This document shows positions 1-8,699 of a DNA stretch of 64,000 nt, one piece after another. The notes under the pieces are model-generated. The model worked only from the letters and a program-made list of their open reading frames with translations, was not told the DNA's origin and searched no databases. This DNA comes from an uncultured Collinsella sp. Its GTDB lineage: Bacteria; Actinomycetota; Coriobacteriia; Coriobacteriales; Coriobacteriaceae. Both the position numbers and the translations under genes were made by a program. The stretch's first letter is position 1. Every line of letters begins with the position of its first letter. The stretch lies in the NCBI GenBank assembly GCA_958413895.1, contig CATYVQ010000005.1:1-64000 (forward strand), read 5' to 3'.

Positions 1-59
1 TTTCCCGATGTCCAAGAAATGGGAGGCAGTTCACAGGCACCTTTGTGGTGGTTTTTGTT
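1..59 (+). repeat. Degenerate partial copy of the CCAAAAAGGGAC repeat
   Basis: The segment contains cacctttgtggtggttttt, which resembles the right half of the copy at 61836-61867, followed by a T-rich run. It lies just past the stop codon of the DeoR gene, but reads in the opposite direction, so it is not an obvious terminator for that gene. The window edge truncates the context. Confidence 0.3.
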
Positions 60-863
60 TTAGCTGGTGGCGATGACGAGGGCTGGACGTGAGCTGTCAG
101 TGGCCTCGGCGATCGAGGTGGCGACGGCATGGTCGGGGTCACGGTCCATCACGATGGAGTCGACATCGGCAAGCTCGGCAAAGCGGTACATGCCGCGTCC
201 GTTAACCTTGCTGGCGTCCATGAGGGCGACGCTTTGATGGGCCGCGACGATCATAGCCGTTTTGGTCTCGGCCATCTGGGGAAAGTCGGTCGTAAAGCCG
301 CAGCTGGGGACAAAGGCGCCGGGGCACATGACGGCAAGGTCGGCATGAACCATTTGGAGCGCCTGCATAGTGAGCGGTCCGTACAAATAACGATGGCCTT
401 TGCGCAGCGCCCCGCCCAGCATGACGACATCGACTGAGGGCATGCTCTCGTCGATGTAATCGGCAATGGTAATGTCGGCCGTGATGACGGTGATACCGTC
501 GCGCTGATCGAGGAGCCGGACGAACTCGAGCGCCGTGGTGCCCGAGTCGACGAGCAGCGTGTCGCCGTCATTAACGAGCTCGATGGCGCTTTGCGCGATG
601 GCCTGCTTGGCAGCGACGTTGACATTGATGCGGCGGTCCTGCGTGGAGACGGTCAGACGTTTGTGGAGCGATACGGCACCACCATGTGTGCGACGCAGCT
701 TGCCTGCTTCGGCGAGCGCGTCCAGGTCGGCGCGGGCGGTGACGGAGGACACGCCAAAGGTCTGGGCGATTTCTGCTACCTGCACCGAGGCATTATGATC
801 GAGCATTTCCATAATGGCGGTACGGCGTTCGTCGGCAAAAGCACGGTTGGTGGCTTGGGCCAT
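60..863 (-). CDS. DeoR/GlpR family transcriptional regulator
   Basis: Sugar-metabolism repressor of the DeoR/GlpR family, 267 residues from the chosen start. An N-terminal winged helix (about residues 10-60: ADERRTAIMEMLDHN, then VSSVTARADLDALAEAGKL and RTHGGAV) is typical of the family. It is followed by a sugar-phosphate-sensing domain with the usual DSGTTALEFVRLL segment. An in-frame ATG at 920 would add 19 residues, but the ATG at 863 has a better ribosome site (ggag, 6 nt upstream). The gene is divergent from the class II aldolase, so control of that aldolase is a reasonable inference. The effector is unknown. Confidence 0.9.
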   Translation of the reverse strand: MAQATNRAFADERRTAIMEMLDHNASVQVAEIAQTFGVSSVTARADLDALAEAGKLRRTHGGAVSLHKRLTVSTQDRRINVNVAAKQAIAQSAIELVNDGDTLLVDSGTTALEFVRLLDQRDGITVITADITIADYIDESMPSVDVVMLGGALRKGHRYLYGPLTMQALQMVHADLAVMCPGAFVPSCGFTTDFPQMAETKTAMIVAAHQSVALMDASKVNGRGMYRFAELADVDSIVMDRDPDHAVATSIAEATDSSRPALVIATS

Positions 864-1197
864 GCTTGCTCCATTCTCGGCTAAATTTGCAGGAATTGTG
901 TTGACTCTATTTTCGTTCATTTTCTTTTTGAGTAAGAAAACACCTTTCGATTACTTATCTTTTCTATAAAAGAAAGACGCTGAACGCCCAAAATTCAATA
1001 TCGAACACGCCCACTCGGCTCAAATCCCTTCCGTTTACTTTTCAAAAACGACGGTATTGACCTGCATGGGCTCAATATCTCGCGCGTGTAAAGGCGTTGA
1101 ATTTCATACAATGAGCGCAGAAAAACGCAAGGTAAAACGCCTTGTGAACAACTACGCCCGATGTCCAGATGCGGGCGAGGGAGAGGAGCAAACGCTC
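864..1197. promoter_or_regulatory. Divergent promoter region, deoR-type regulator / aldolase
   Basis: This AT-richer intergenic stretch separates two divergent genes and must carry both promoters. A small inverted repeat, TCTTTT-CTAT-AAAAGA at 958-973, is a candidate operator for the DeoR-type protein. The operator assignment is inference from position and symmetry only. Confidence 0.4.
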
Positions 1198-2055
1198 ATG
1201 GCACTTGTTACCACCGAAAAGATGCTCAAGGACGCTCAGGCCGGCCACTACGCCGTCGGCGCGTTCAACGTCGAGAACCTCGAGTTTGTTATGGCCGTTC
1301 TGGCCGCTGCCGAGGAGACCAAGTCCCCCGTCATCATGCAGACCACCCCGGGCACCATCAAGACCGCTGGTCTGGACTACTTCTACGGCATGGTCAAGGC
1401 TGCTGCCGAGCGCGCTTCCGTGCCCGTCGCTCTGCACCTCGATCACGGCGATGGCTATGACCGCTGCATGCAGGCTTTCCGTACGGGCTACACCTCTGTC
1501 ATGATCGACGGTTCGCACGAGTCCTTCGAGGACAACATCGCCCTGACCAAGTCCGTCGCCGACGCTGGCCGCGCCATGGGCGTGCCTGTCGAGGCTGAGC
1601 TTGGTAAGGTTGGCGGCAAGGAGGACGACGGTCCCGCGGTTGAGGGCGAGAGCCCCTACACCGATCCTGCCGAGGCCAAGGAGTTCGTCGAGCGTACCGG
1701 CTGCACCTCCCTCGCAATTGGCGTTGGCACCAGCCACGGTGTGTACACGAGCGATCCGCACATCGAGCAGTCCGTGGTCAAGGCCATCCGCGACGCCGTC
1801 GACGTGCCGCTGGTTCTGCACGGCACCTCCGGTGTGCCCGATGAGCAGGTTGCCGAGGCTGTGAAGAACGGTATCTGCAAGGTTAACTACGCCACCGAGC
1901 TGCGTCAGGCCTACACCAAGGGCTTCATGGCCTACATGGCCGAGAATCCCGCCTGCTTCGATCCCAAGAAGCCGGCCAAGGAGGGCATGCGTGAGATCAC
2001 CGAGCTGGTTAAGATTCGCATGACCAACCTCAACTCCGTGGGCAAAGCAGAGTAA
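1198..2055 (+). CDS. fba: Class II ketose-bisphosphate aldolase (FbaA/GatY/KbaY family)
   Basis: Zinc-dependent aldolase of 285 residues that cleaves fructose-1,6- or tagatose-1,6-bisphosphate into triose phosphates. Family signatures are in order: GAFNVEN near residue 22, the zinc-ligand region LHLDHG near 80, GTSHGVY near 175, HGTSG near 208 and KVNYATELR near 228. The reading frame is open upstream to 1057, but ATG 1198 follows a strong gggagaggag site and gives the standard N-terminus MALVTTEKML. Fructose versus tagatose specificity cannot be decided from the sequence. The neighbouring divergent DeoR regulator would fit either a glycolytic or a hexitol/tagatose role. Confidence 0.9.
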   Translation: MALVTTEKMLKDAQAGHYAVGAFNVENLEFVMAVLAAAEETKSPVIMQTTPGTIKTAGLDYFYGMVKAAAERASVPVALHLDHGDGYDRCMQAFRTGYTSVMIDGSHESFEDNIALTKSVADAGRAMGVPVEAELGKVGGKEDDGPAVEGESPYTDPAEAKEFVERTGCTSLAIGVGTSHGVYTSDPHIEQSVVKAIRDAVDVPLVLHGTSGVPDEQVAEAVKNGICKVNYATELRQAYTKGFMAYMAENPACFDPKKPAKEGMREITELVKIRMTNLNSVGKAE

Positions 2056-2088
2056 CAGCAAGGGTACTCCGACTCGCTACATATCCCG

Positions 2089-2213
2089 GGGAGGGACGAG
2101 GGCTTAGTTCCCCAATCGTCCTCGGGCATGCAAAAAGCCTCGCTGCGCACTTCGTGCGGAGAGGCTTTTTGCCCCCTGCGGAAAGATTGGGGAACTAAGC
2201 CCTCGTCCCTCCC
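2089..2213 (+). repeat. Large palindrome A (29-bp perfect outer arms with inner hairpin)
   Basis: Outer arms at 2089-2117 and 2185-2213 are perfectly complementary over 29 bp. They enclose an inner hairpin (gcaaaaagcctc / gaggctttttgc with a cgcacttcgtgcg tip). Between outer and inner stems lies an asymmetric loop: gtcctcgggcatg on the left and ccctgcggaaa on the right. These loop sequences recur in palindromes B, C and D of this window. It follows the aldolase stop by 33 bp and could act as a transcript 3' end, although no classic U-tract follows the outer stem. Confidence 0.9.
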
Positions 2214-2759
2214 AGGTTGATCTACTCGAGGTCGTCGCCCTTGTGGCGTTAGAGCGGAAATGGGTGGGGCGTTAGGGCTTCTTTGTTGATAAGGGGTTAG
2301 TATGCCCGGGCTTGGTTGGGGAATGCCTGGTCTAGTGAGGCTTGGAGTTTTTCGAAGGATGTCTGCAGGTTGAGGTGTTGGTCTGCAGAGCGTTTGGCTT
2401 TTGTGGTGGGGGAGTCGAGGAGGCCGTCTCTCTGTGTCGGGGGGAAGGAGAAAAGGTTTGCATGTTTTAGGGATGGCTGCTGTGCTGCGTCATTGGAAGA
2501 ATGCATGCTTATGCGGCCTCCTCGATGTCCACCAATAGATTGCGCTCGGGGTATGCTGCTAGGTCCCGTGCGCTGGCAGTATTATGCCGCGGCTGCTGCA
2601 AAGAAGCGCTAAAGAAAGGCTTAATGAGGTTTGACGTTGCGATGAAACCGCAGGTAAAAGCTATCGAGTAACACTCTTGAAAGGTTTTGAGCTTAAGGGC
2701 TTTCTAAGGTTTGTGACGTGGATGTGGCGCGGACGTGCGGAGCGTGTGAATGCTCGCTG
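2214..2759. other. Intergenic region without a supported gene
   Basis: This 546-bp stretch lies between palindrome A and the Nudix-Vsr gene. A 69-codon minus-strand frame (2297-2506) and a 98-codon plus-strand frame (2316-2612) overlap each other, lack convincing ribosome sites and resemble no family I recognise. It could be eroded coding sequence. No clear repeat or RNA structure was found. Confidence 0.4.
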
Positions 2760-3749
2760 TTAGCGCTGCGGCTCTGCGGCGCGCACCTGCTCGATGACCT
2801 TTTCCATCGTGGCGTCGATGCGGTCCTTTTTGAGCTCGCATTCCCAGATGGTTATGGGCGTCCAGCCCATTTGAGTGAGTGCTGCCACGGCAGCGCGGTC
2901 GCGCTCGACGTTGCGACGGAACTTTGCCTCCCAAAACTCAACGTTGCGCTTGGGCTGGCTCGGATTGCACTTGGGGCAGCGGTGCCAAAAGCAGCCGTTG
3001 ACGAAGATGGCGATCTTGCGCCCGGGAAAGGCGATGTCGGGTTTTCCAGGCACCTTCCATTCCAGACGGTATCCCGTAAGGCCTGCGGCGCGCAGGCGCT
3101 GGCGAACGAGCAGCTCAGGTTTGGTGTTCGCACGCTTGTTGCCCTTCATGGACTTTTTTATAGCGGCGCGACGGCGCACGAGCTCACGCTCGTCAGCGGA
3201 GAGGTCCGAGGTATCGATGCCGTCGAGCAGACCGGGCTTGGGTCGCTTCTTGCTGCGGCGCTTGGCTTTGCGCTTGGGTTTGGTGGCGGGCTCGTCGGCC
3301 GTGGTGGCCTCGGCGTCGTTGGCGGTGCCGTTGGCCTCGAGCCGATCTTCCTTCAACTCAATCAGAGCATCGATAAGCCCTTTGTCGGCGGGCATCCACT
3401 CAACCGTGGCAAGCGAGGTGCGCGGAATCCAGCGGATATCAAGCTGACGGTCATGCTTCTGAGGCTCGCCAGACCCTTCGGTCAGCGAGCAGTAGTAGCA
3501 CTCCATGGAGAGGTGGAAATCGGGGTAGTCATACTCAACGGTATAGAAATCGCGCAGGTTGGTGACTTTGACCTGCAGCTCTTCCATGAGCTCGCGGCGT
3601 ACGGCGTCCTCGGGCGTCTCGCCGCGCATGAGCTTGCCACCGGGGAATTCCCAAAGACCCTGCATGTCGCCATAGCCGCGCTGCACGGCAAGCAGCTCGT
3701 CGGATCCTTCCTTGCGAATGATCCCAGCGGCAACATGAACAGTCTTCAA
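2760..3749 (-). CDS. Nudix (MutT-like) hydrolase fused to Vsr endonuclease
   Basis: A 329-residue two-domain protein. Residues 1 to about 135 form a Nudix domain with an intact Nudix box (GGKLMRGETPEDAVRRELME, then EL), as in 8-oxo-dGTP/CTP pyrophosphohydrolases. A Lys/Arg-rich linker (about 140-200) joins it to a very-short-patch-repair endonuclease domain (about 201-329). The Vsr domain carries NTKPEL, the catalytic-type GKPDIAFP, and zinc-type cysteines and histidine in NGCFWHRCPKC plus WECELK. Vsr nicks T:G mismatches and MutT-type enzymes cleanse oxidised nucleotides, so both halves suppress mutation. The frame is open to 4262 through antisense of the next gene. TTG 3749, preceded by agagga, starts the conserved domain. 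No cytosine methylase gene is adjacent. Confidence 0.88.
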   Translation of the reverse strand: MKTVHVAAGIIRKEGSDELLAVQRGYGDMQGLWEFPGGKLMRGETPEDAVRRELMEELQVKVTNLRDFYTVEYDYPDFHLSMECYYCSLTEGSGEPQKHDRQLDIRWIPRTSLATVEWMPADKGLIDALIELKEDRLEANGTANDAEATTADEPATKPKRKAKRRSKKRPKPGLLDGIDTSDLSADERELVRRRAAIKKSMKGNKRANTKPELLVRQRLRAAGLTGYRLEWKVPGKPDIAFPGRKIAIFVNGCFWHRCPKCNPSQPKRNVEFWEAKFRRNVERDRAAVAALTQMGWTPITIWECELKKDRIDATMEKVIEQVRAAEPQR

Positions 3750-3897
3750 CAGGAGTCCTCTCTCAACATCAACACGCGGCAGGGTTGCTACCCGTACCTT
3801 ACACAACGGTAAGGCAAGCGTAAGCCATATCGATGGTAGCCGACTCGTCTTCTTGCGACTATAGATGCCGTAGACTAATTGCAAGAAAGGACTCGGT

Positions 3898-4683
3898 ATG
3901 CAAACCACGCACATGGTGACCCCGGTACTGGAGGTCGCGCATCTCGAAAAGGTATATGGAGCGCTGGGCAACGTGACCCGCGCGCTCAACGACGTCAGCT
4001 TTACCGTCAACCGCGGCGAATTCGTTGGCATCATGGGCGCTTCGGGCTCGGGCAAGTCGACGTTGCTCAACTGCGTGTCGACCATCGATAGCGCCACGAG
4101 TGGCACCATCCGCATCAACGGCCAGGACGTGACGCGCATGAAGCAGGCTAAGCTCTCGCAGTTCCGCCGCGAGGAGCTGGGCTTTATCTTCCAGGACTCC
4201 AACCTGCTCGATACGCTCACGGCACGCGAGAACATCGCCCTGCCGCTCACCATCGCCCGCACAAACTCGGCAGAGATCTCGACCCGTGTGCAGGATGTGG
4301 CAGCGCGCCTGTCTATCAGTCAGGTGCTCGACAAGTATCCCTACCAGATGTCCGGCGGTCAGCAGCAGCGCGTTGCCGCGGCTCGCGCGCTCGTCACCGA
4401 CCCCACCATGATCATGGCCGACGAGCCCACCGGCGCCCTCGATTCCAAGAGCGCTCGTCTGCTGCTCGAGAGCCTGGAGGCCCTTAACCGCCGCCTACGC
4501 GCCACCGTGCTCATGGTCACGCACGACAGCTTTGCTGCCAGCTACACGAGCCGCGTGCTGTTTATCCGCGACGGCAAGATCTTCACCGAGCTGCGCCGCG
4601 GCGACACCGACCGCCGAGAGTTCTTCGACCGCATTATGGAGGTCGTTGCCATGATGGGCGGTGAGGGCTCCGATGCTCTGTAA
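3898..4683 (+). CDS. ABC transporter ATP-binding protein, BceA-like
   Basis: A 261-residue ATPase with Walker A (GASGSGKST, about residues 50-58), Q-loop (IFQDSNLL), signature MSGGQQQR, Walker B ([14 protein letters not shown]) and H-loop (VTHDS). It pairs with the FtsX-type permease encoded immediately downstream with overlapping ends. BceA-type pairs expel or disengage peptide antibiotics such as bacitracin, or transport lipids or lipoproteins. The sequence alone does not identify the substrate. The ribosome site aagaaagga precedes ATG 3898. No two-component system is next door, unlike many bceAB loci. Confidence 0.9.
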   Translation: MQTTHMVTPVLEVAHLEKVYGALGNVTRALNDVSFTVNRGEFVGIMGASGSGKSTLLNCVSTIDSATSGTIRINGQDVTRMKQAKLSQFRREELGFIFQDSNLLDTLTARENIALPLTIARTNSAEISTRVQDVAARLSISQVLDKYPYQMSGGQQQRVAAARALVTDPTMIMADEPTGALDSKSARLLLESLEALNRRLRATVLMVTHDSFAASYTSRVLFIRDGKIFTELRRGDTDRREFFDRIMEVVAMMGGEGSDAL

Positions 4684-6895
4684 ACTCGCTTGGGGCAACG
4701 TCCGCCGTGCCGGCCGCGACTACCTCGTCTACCTTTTGACGCTCACCCTGGGCGTCATGGTCTTCTATGCTTTTAACACCATCTCGATGCAGGTCGACAT
4801 CGCCGGAATCGATGAAGAGGGCTTGGCGCAGGTTATGGGCAGCATGCTCGGCGACCTGACGTACTTTTTGGCCGGTGTCATGGCCTTTTTGATGGTGTAC
4901 GCCAATAACTTCATCATGAAACGCCGCAAGAAGGAGTTTGGCCTGTACCAGGTGCTCGGCATGGGGCGCGGGCGCGTCGCCACGATCATGGCGCTCGAGA
5001 CCGTGATCGTTTCGGTCGTGGCCTTTGTCGCCGGTATTGTGCTGGGTGTGGGACTCTCCCAGCTCATGACGTTCTTTACGGCCTCGCTTTTTAAGACACA
5101 GATTGCCAATTTCCACTTCTTTTTCTCGGTGCATGCGTTCAATCTGACTCTTGCCTGCATGCTCGTAATGTTTGTGCTCACGCTACTGCTGAACCTTCGC
5201 GCCGTGCGTCGTACCAAACTCATCGAGCTTATGGGTGCCGAGCGTCGCAACGAGAGCATCAAGACGCGCAACCCCTGGATCGCGATTGCCATCTTTGCCG
5301 TGGGCGTGGTGCTTGTGGGCGTGGCCTATTACCGTCTGCTACGTGATGGGTTCCCGCTAACCGCGACGGACAGCAAGCTGCAAGAGGCCATGAACCAGTT
5401 TGGCATTACGACCGCTATGGTTACCGTGGGCACCTTTGCCCTGTTCTGGGGACTCTCGGGCATGCTCATCAAGCTGCTGCAGAGCCTGCGCGGCGTGTAT
5501 TGGCGCGGCCTCAACATGTTTACCGTGCGCCAGCTTGCGGCCAAGGTCAACACGGTGTGCTTTTCGATGGGCGTCATCGCGATGCTCCTGTTTTTGGCCA
5601 TCACCTCGGTGACGTGCGGTATGTCGATTGCCAATGTGATGAACGAAAACCTGGAGCGCTATAACCCTGTTGACGTGTCACAGACGTATGTCTATTACAC
5701 GCCCGATACGCTCGACTACTACAAAGAGTACATCAATCCGTCTGAAGCCGATCGCATGGTGCTGGCCGATAGTACGGTCGATTTGTACTCCGCATGGCAC
5801 GGCGATCCATGGCACGGCGATCGTAAGGGCAAGTCGGCGGACAACAACGACGAGACCGGCAAGAAGGTCAATATTGCCGATGTTGCCGGTGAGCATGTGC
5901 AGATCGATTCGTATCTGAGTTACCCGCTTGGCGGTTCGGATCCTTCGGTGACTCCAAGTGAAATGTGCAAGGCCATGGGCGAAAAGCTTCCCAAGGCGTT
6001 CGGGGGTAGCAATGCCGATACGATGGGTCTGTTTGTGACGCCGGCGAGCCAGTACAACAAACTGCGTCAGATGATGGGCGAGGAGCCGGTGCACATCGGT
6101 CACGACCAGTATCTGCTCACGTGTGATATGGGCGGCGAGCTGGTCGACCTGTACACCAAGTATATGGCTGGCGGCCATGCCCTTAGCTTGGGCGGGCATA
6201 CGCTCAAGCCCGCAACCGATAAGTCGGACGAAGATGCGGCGGCCATCGCCAACTCGGCGATGGGCAGTAATCCGGGTACCGTCGTCGTTGCCGACGAGCT
6301 GTTGTCCCAACTTAATCTGCAGCCGTATTCCAGTAGCCTGCTCGTTAACTACAAACAGGGGATGGATACGACCGAGGCAGACGAGAGTATTAAATACACT
6401 GTGCTCGACAATCTGCTCGTTGACGGCAAGGAGCCGGGGTCGTGGGGAACCTTCATCACACGCTCCGAGATGTACGCGCAAGCAGCGCAAATGAACGGTC
6501 TTATTAGCTACCTAGCCATCTACATCGGCTTTGTATTGGTCGTTGCATGCGCGGCGATTCTGTCGATCCAGCAACTCTCCAACGTGGCCGACGGCAGCCG
6601 CAGCTATCGTGTGCTGGCACAGATCGGCTGTGAGGACCGCCAGATTCGCCATTCGGTGATGGCGCAGCAAGCGGTATTCTTCCTGTTCCCGCTGGCAGTG
6701 GGTCTGGCGCACTCCTTTGTGGCACTTAAGGTGATCATCGAGCTGGTGAGCATTTTCGGAAATATGAGCATCGGCGGCACCGTGGGCCTCACCTGTGCAA
6801 TCTTCCTGGCAGCATACGGTGGCTACTTCCTGGTGACCTACCTCATGAGCACCGGCATGGTGCGAGCCGCCATAGCCACCCGCTACAGCGAGTAA
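4673..6895 (+). CDS. ABC transporter permease, BceB/FtsX family
   Basis: A membrane protein of about 740 residues in the ten-helix BceB arrangement. There is one N-terminal helix, then clusters of FtsX-type helices (around residues 50-160, 190-310 and 610-735), and a large extracytoplasmic domain between about 310 and 600. ATG 4673 overlaps the end of the ATPase gene by 11 bp, indicating translational coupling. A GTG at 4661 is an alternative start. The large external domain is the part that in characterised BceB proteins recognises the antimicrobial peptide complex. Substrate here is unknown. Confidence 0.88.
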   Translation: MLCKLAWGNVRRAGRDYLVYLLTLTLGVMVFYAFNTISMQVDIAGIDEEGLAQVMGSMLGDLTYFLAGVMAFLMVYANNFIMKRRKKEFGLYQVLGMGRGRVATIMALETVIVSVVAFVAGIVLGVGLSQLMTFFTASLFKTQIANFHFFFSVHAFNLTLACMLVMFVLTLLLNLRAVRRTKLIELMGAERRNESIKTRNPWIAIAIFAVGVVLVGVAYYRLLRDGFPLTATDSKLQEAMNQFGITTAMVTVGTFALFWGLSGMLIKLLQSLRGVYWRGLNMFTVRQLAAKVNTVCFSMGVIAMLLFLAITSVTCGMSIANVMNENLERYNPVDVSQTYVYYTPDTLDYYKEYINPSEADRMVLADSTVDLYSAWHGDPWHGDRKGKSADNNDETGKKVNIADVAGEHVQIDSYLSYPLGGSDPSVTPSEMCKAMGEKLPKAFGGSNADTMGLFVTPASQYNKLRQMMGEEPVHIGHDQYLLTCDMGGELVDLYTKYMAGGHALSLGGHTLKPATDKSDEDAAAIANSAMGSNPGTVVVADELLSQLNLQPYSSSLLVNYKQGMDTTEADESIKYTVLDNLLVDGKEPGSWGTFITRSEMYAQAAQMNGLISYLAIYIGFVLVVACAAILSIQQLSNVADGSRSYRVLAQIGCEDRQIRHSVMAQQAVFFLFPLAVGLAHSFVALKVIIELVSIFGNMSIGGTVGLTCAIFLAAYGGYFLVTYLMSTGMVRAAIATRYSE

Positions 6896-6932
6896 CAAGC
6901 GGGCAAAATCGTCGCAAAATCAGAGGCGTATG

Positions 6933-6973
6933 ACCGCCGCGAAGGAACCAGGGGCCCTTTCGCGGCGGTTTTT
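6933..6973 (+). terminator. Rho-independent terminator after the BceAB-like pair
   Basis: Stem accgccgcgaa / ttcgcggcggt around a short loop is followed by ttttt. It lies 37 bp past the permease stop codon. Confidence 0.8.
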
Positions 6974-6996
6974 GCCTATCTGGGGGTGTCTCGGAT

Positions 6997-7118
6997 GCAA
7001 GTGAGTAGACTTTTTTGAACTTGCCGAGCACATCGTGACAAATGATCTATAAAACTGCAGGTCAGAACTGTGGCGTTTTGGGGCGTGCTTGGCCTCCTGC
7101 AAAAAGCCTACTCACTTG
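6997..7118. repeat. About 122-bp element with terminal inverted repeats
   Basis: gcaagtgagtagactttttt at the left end is complementary, with one mismatch in the core, to aaaaagcctactcacttg at the right end. About 85 bp of non-coding DNA lie between them. The size and ends suggest a small non-autonomous mobile element or a structured RNA. Only one copy lies in this window. Confidence 0.55.
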
Positions 7119-7343
7119 GTTTTTCTGCTAGAAGACCGTCACGAGGGAAGGCAACTCCCTTACGGTGGTTTGGACGTTTGCCCAGATAGTCGTTGGGGAC
7201 GTCCCCAACGGCTACCCAAGGAGTGTCCCAAACTGCCGGCAGAAAAGGAGCGTCCCTAACTGCCGCATCCGGAGCAAGACAACGCCGCAGTTAGAGGACG
7301 GACAGCGAGCGGGTCGCATTTGAGACAAGGTGACGTGAAACGA
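7119..7343. other. Intergenic spacer with imperfect direct repeats
   Basis: No gene is supported. A roughly 22-bp segment starting aaggagtgtcccaaactgcc (near 7219) recurs imperfectly near 7246 as aaggagcgtccctaactgcc, and ttggggacgtccccaa (near 7192) is self-complementary. Confidence 0.4.
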
Positions 7344-7449
7344 AAGGGCGCTGACCTCTTGGTCGCGCCCTTGAAGTTGAACGTCAGATTGTCCAAATGC
7401 GACCAGCGCAGCGTCGGCCGGTTACGGCGTTTGGTAAAACGCCGTAACC
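7344..7449 (-). terminator. Two-hairpin 3' element of aroF (family F, copy 1)
   Basis: On the minus strand, hairpin I (ggttacggcgttt / aaacgccgtaacc, 7420-7449) abuts the aroF stop codon. The linker GGCCGACGCTGCGC comes next, then a GACAATCTG segment, then hairpin II (7344-7372, aagggcgcgacc / ggtcagcgccctt) followed by tcgttt. Hairpin II looks like a Rho-independent terminator. The same order, with nearly the same linker, follows the stop codon at 47194. Confidence 0.75.
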
Positions 7450-8480
7450 TACACCCGCTCCGCGATCTCGTGGATGAGGTAGTCGGTCTTTTCCCAGCCC
7501 AGGCACGGATCGGTGATCGACTTGCCAAAGACGCCGCCGTCGACCGGCTGGTTGCCGTCCTCCAGGTAGGACTCGATCATAAAGCCCTTGACCAGCTTGG
7601 AGATGGACTCGTTGCGGCGGCAGCTGTCGAGTACCTCCTTGCAAATGCGATACTGCTCCAGCGGGCGCTTGCCCGAGTTGTCGTGGTTGCAGTCGATGAC
7701 CGCTGCCGGATTGGCATAGCCGGCGTGCTCGGTGTAGCGCTCGGCCAGGCGCTCCAGGTGTTCGTAGTGGTAGTTGGGGTAGGTGCGCCCATCGAGACCG
7801 ATGTAGCCACGCATGACGGCGTGCGCGAGCGGATTGCCGTCGCACTCGACCTCCCAGTTGCGGAAGATGAAGCTCTGGTGCGCCTGCGCGGCGTAAATGG
7901 AGTTGAGCATAACGGTGGTAGAGCCGGCAGTGGGATTCTTCATGCCGACGGGTACCGAAATGCCGCTCGATACCAGGCGATGCTCCTGGTTCTCGACCGA
8001 GCGTGCGCCCACGGCAACATAGCTCAGCAGGTCAACGAGGTACTGGTAGTTGGACGGATAGAGCATCTCGTCGGCGGTGAAGAAGCCCGTTTCCTCGATA
8101 ACACGCAGGTGCATATGGCGGATGGCCTTGACGCCTTCGAGCAGGTCGTCGGGAGCCTCGGGGTTGGGGTTGTGCAGAAGGCCCTTGTAGCCGGTGCCCT
8201 TGGTGCGCGGCTTATTGGTGTAGACGCGCGGAATGATGATGAGCTTGTCCTTGACCTCCTCGGCGGTCTTGGCCAGTCGGTTCATGTATTCAAGTACCGA
8301 ATCCTCGCGGTCGGCAGAGCACGGGCCGATGATGAGCACCTTGCGTGCGTCCTCGCCGGTAAAGACTTTGGCGACCTCGGCGTCAAATGCCTGCTTTTTG
8401 GCGGTAAGCTCGGCAGAAAGCGGCATTTCCTCGCGGATCTCCATGGGGATCGGCAGCTTGCGTTTAAATTCCATGGCCAT
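7449..8480 (-). CDS. aroF: 3-deoxy-7-phosphoheptulonate synthase (DAHP synthase, class I)
   Basis: A 343-residue type I alpha DAHP synthase, the first step of the shikimate pathway, condensing phosphoenolpyruvate and erythrose 4-phosphate. Recognisable segments are IGPCSADRED (about 55), KPRTKGTGYKGL (about 94), GARSVENQEHR (about 155), DCNHDNSGKRP (about 265) and the C-terminal DPCLGWEKT. The length matches AroF/AroG/AroH. The start is preceded by gaggagg. The gene is alone, with no other aromatic genes nearby. Which amino acid inhibits the isozyme cannot be read from the sequence. Confidence 0.95.
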   Translation of the reverse strand: MAMEFKRKLPIPMEIREEMPLSAELTAKKQAFDAEVAKVFTGEDARKVLIIGPCSADREDSVLEYMNRLAKTAEEVKDKLIIIPRVYTNKPRTKGTGYKGLLHNPNPEAPDDLLEGVKAIRHMHLRVIEETGFFTADEMLYPSNYQYLVDLLSYVAVGARSVENQEHRLVSSGISVPVGMKNPTAGSTTVMLNSIYAAQAHQSFIFRNWEVECDGNPLAHAVMRGYIGLDGRTYPNYHYEHLERLAERYTEHAGYANPAAVIDCNHDNSGKRPLEQYRICKEVLDSCRRNESISKLVKGFMIESYLEDGNQPVDGGVFGKSITDPCLGWEKTDYLIHEIAERV

Positions 8481-8581
8481 AGGGGCCTCCTCAATCTATA
8501 GAAAGAGCAATAAGCGTATTGTTGAGTGTTCGGCATTATCCGCTGTCGCACGCTAAAGTGCAAGCCCTTGTCACCCCGAAA

Positions 8582-8629
8582 CCTGCCAAAAAGGGACAGG
8601 TTTATTTTGGTAGGTTTTATCTGGGCAAA
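8582..8629 (+). repeat. Terminator-like repeat cctgccaaaaagggacagg (copy)
   Basis: cctgccaaaa pairs with ttttggtagg and is followed by ttttatctgggcaaa. Related copies lie at 42072, 46942, 48150, 61836 and, inverted, 38516. Confidence 0.8.
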
Positions 8630-8699
8630 CGTCGGAGGATGTCGGGAGGGAGTGGCGCCACGCGGAACCCTAAGGCTGTTGTCGGTTCCCCAGGAAACA

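Noticed and set aside
3750..4262. N-terminal extension of the Nudix-Vsr protein
   Set aside because: The 171 extra codons are antisense of the BceA-like gene and unlike any Nudix N-terminus. TTG 3749 with a ribosome site begins the conserved domain.
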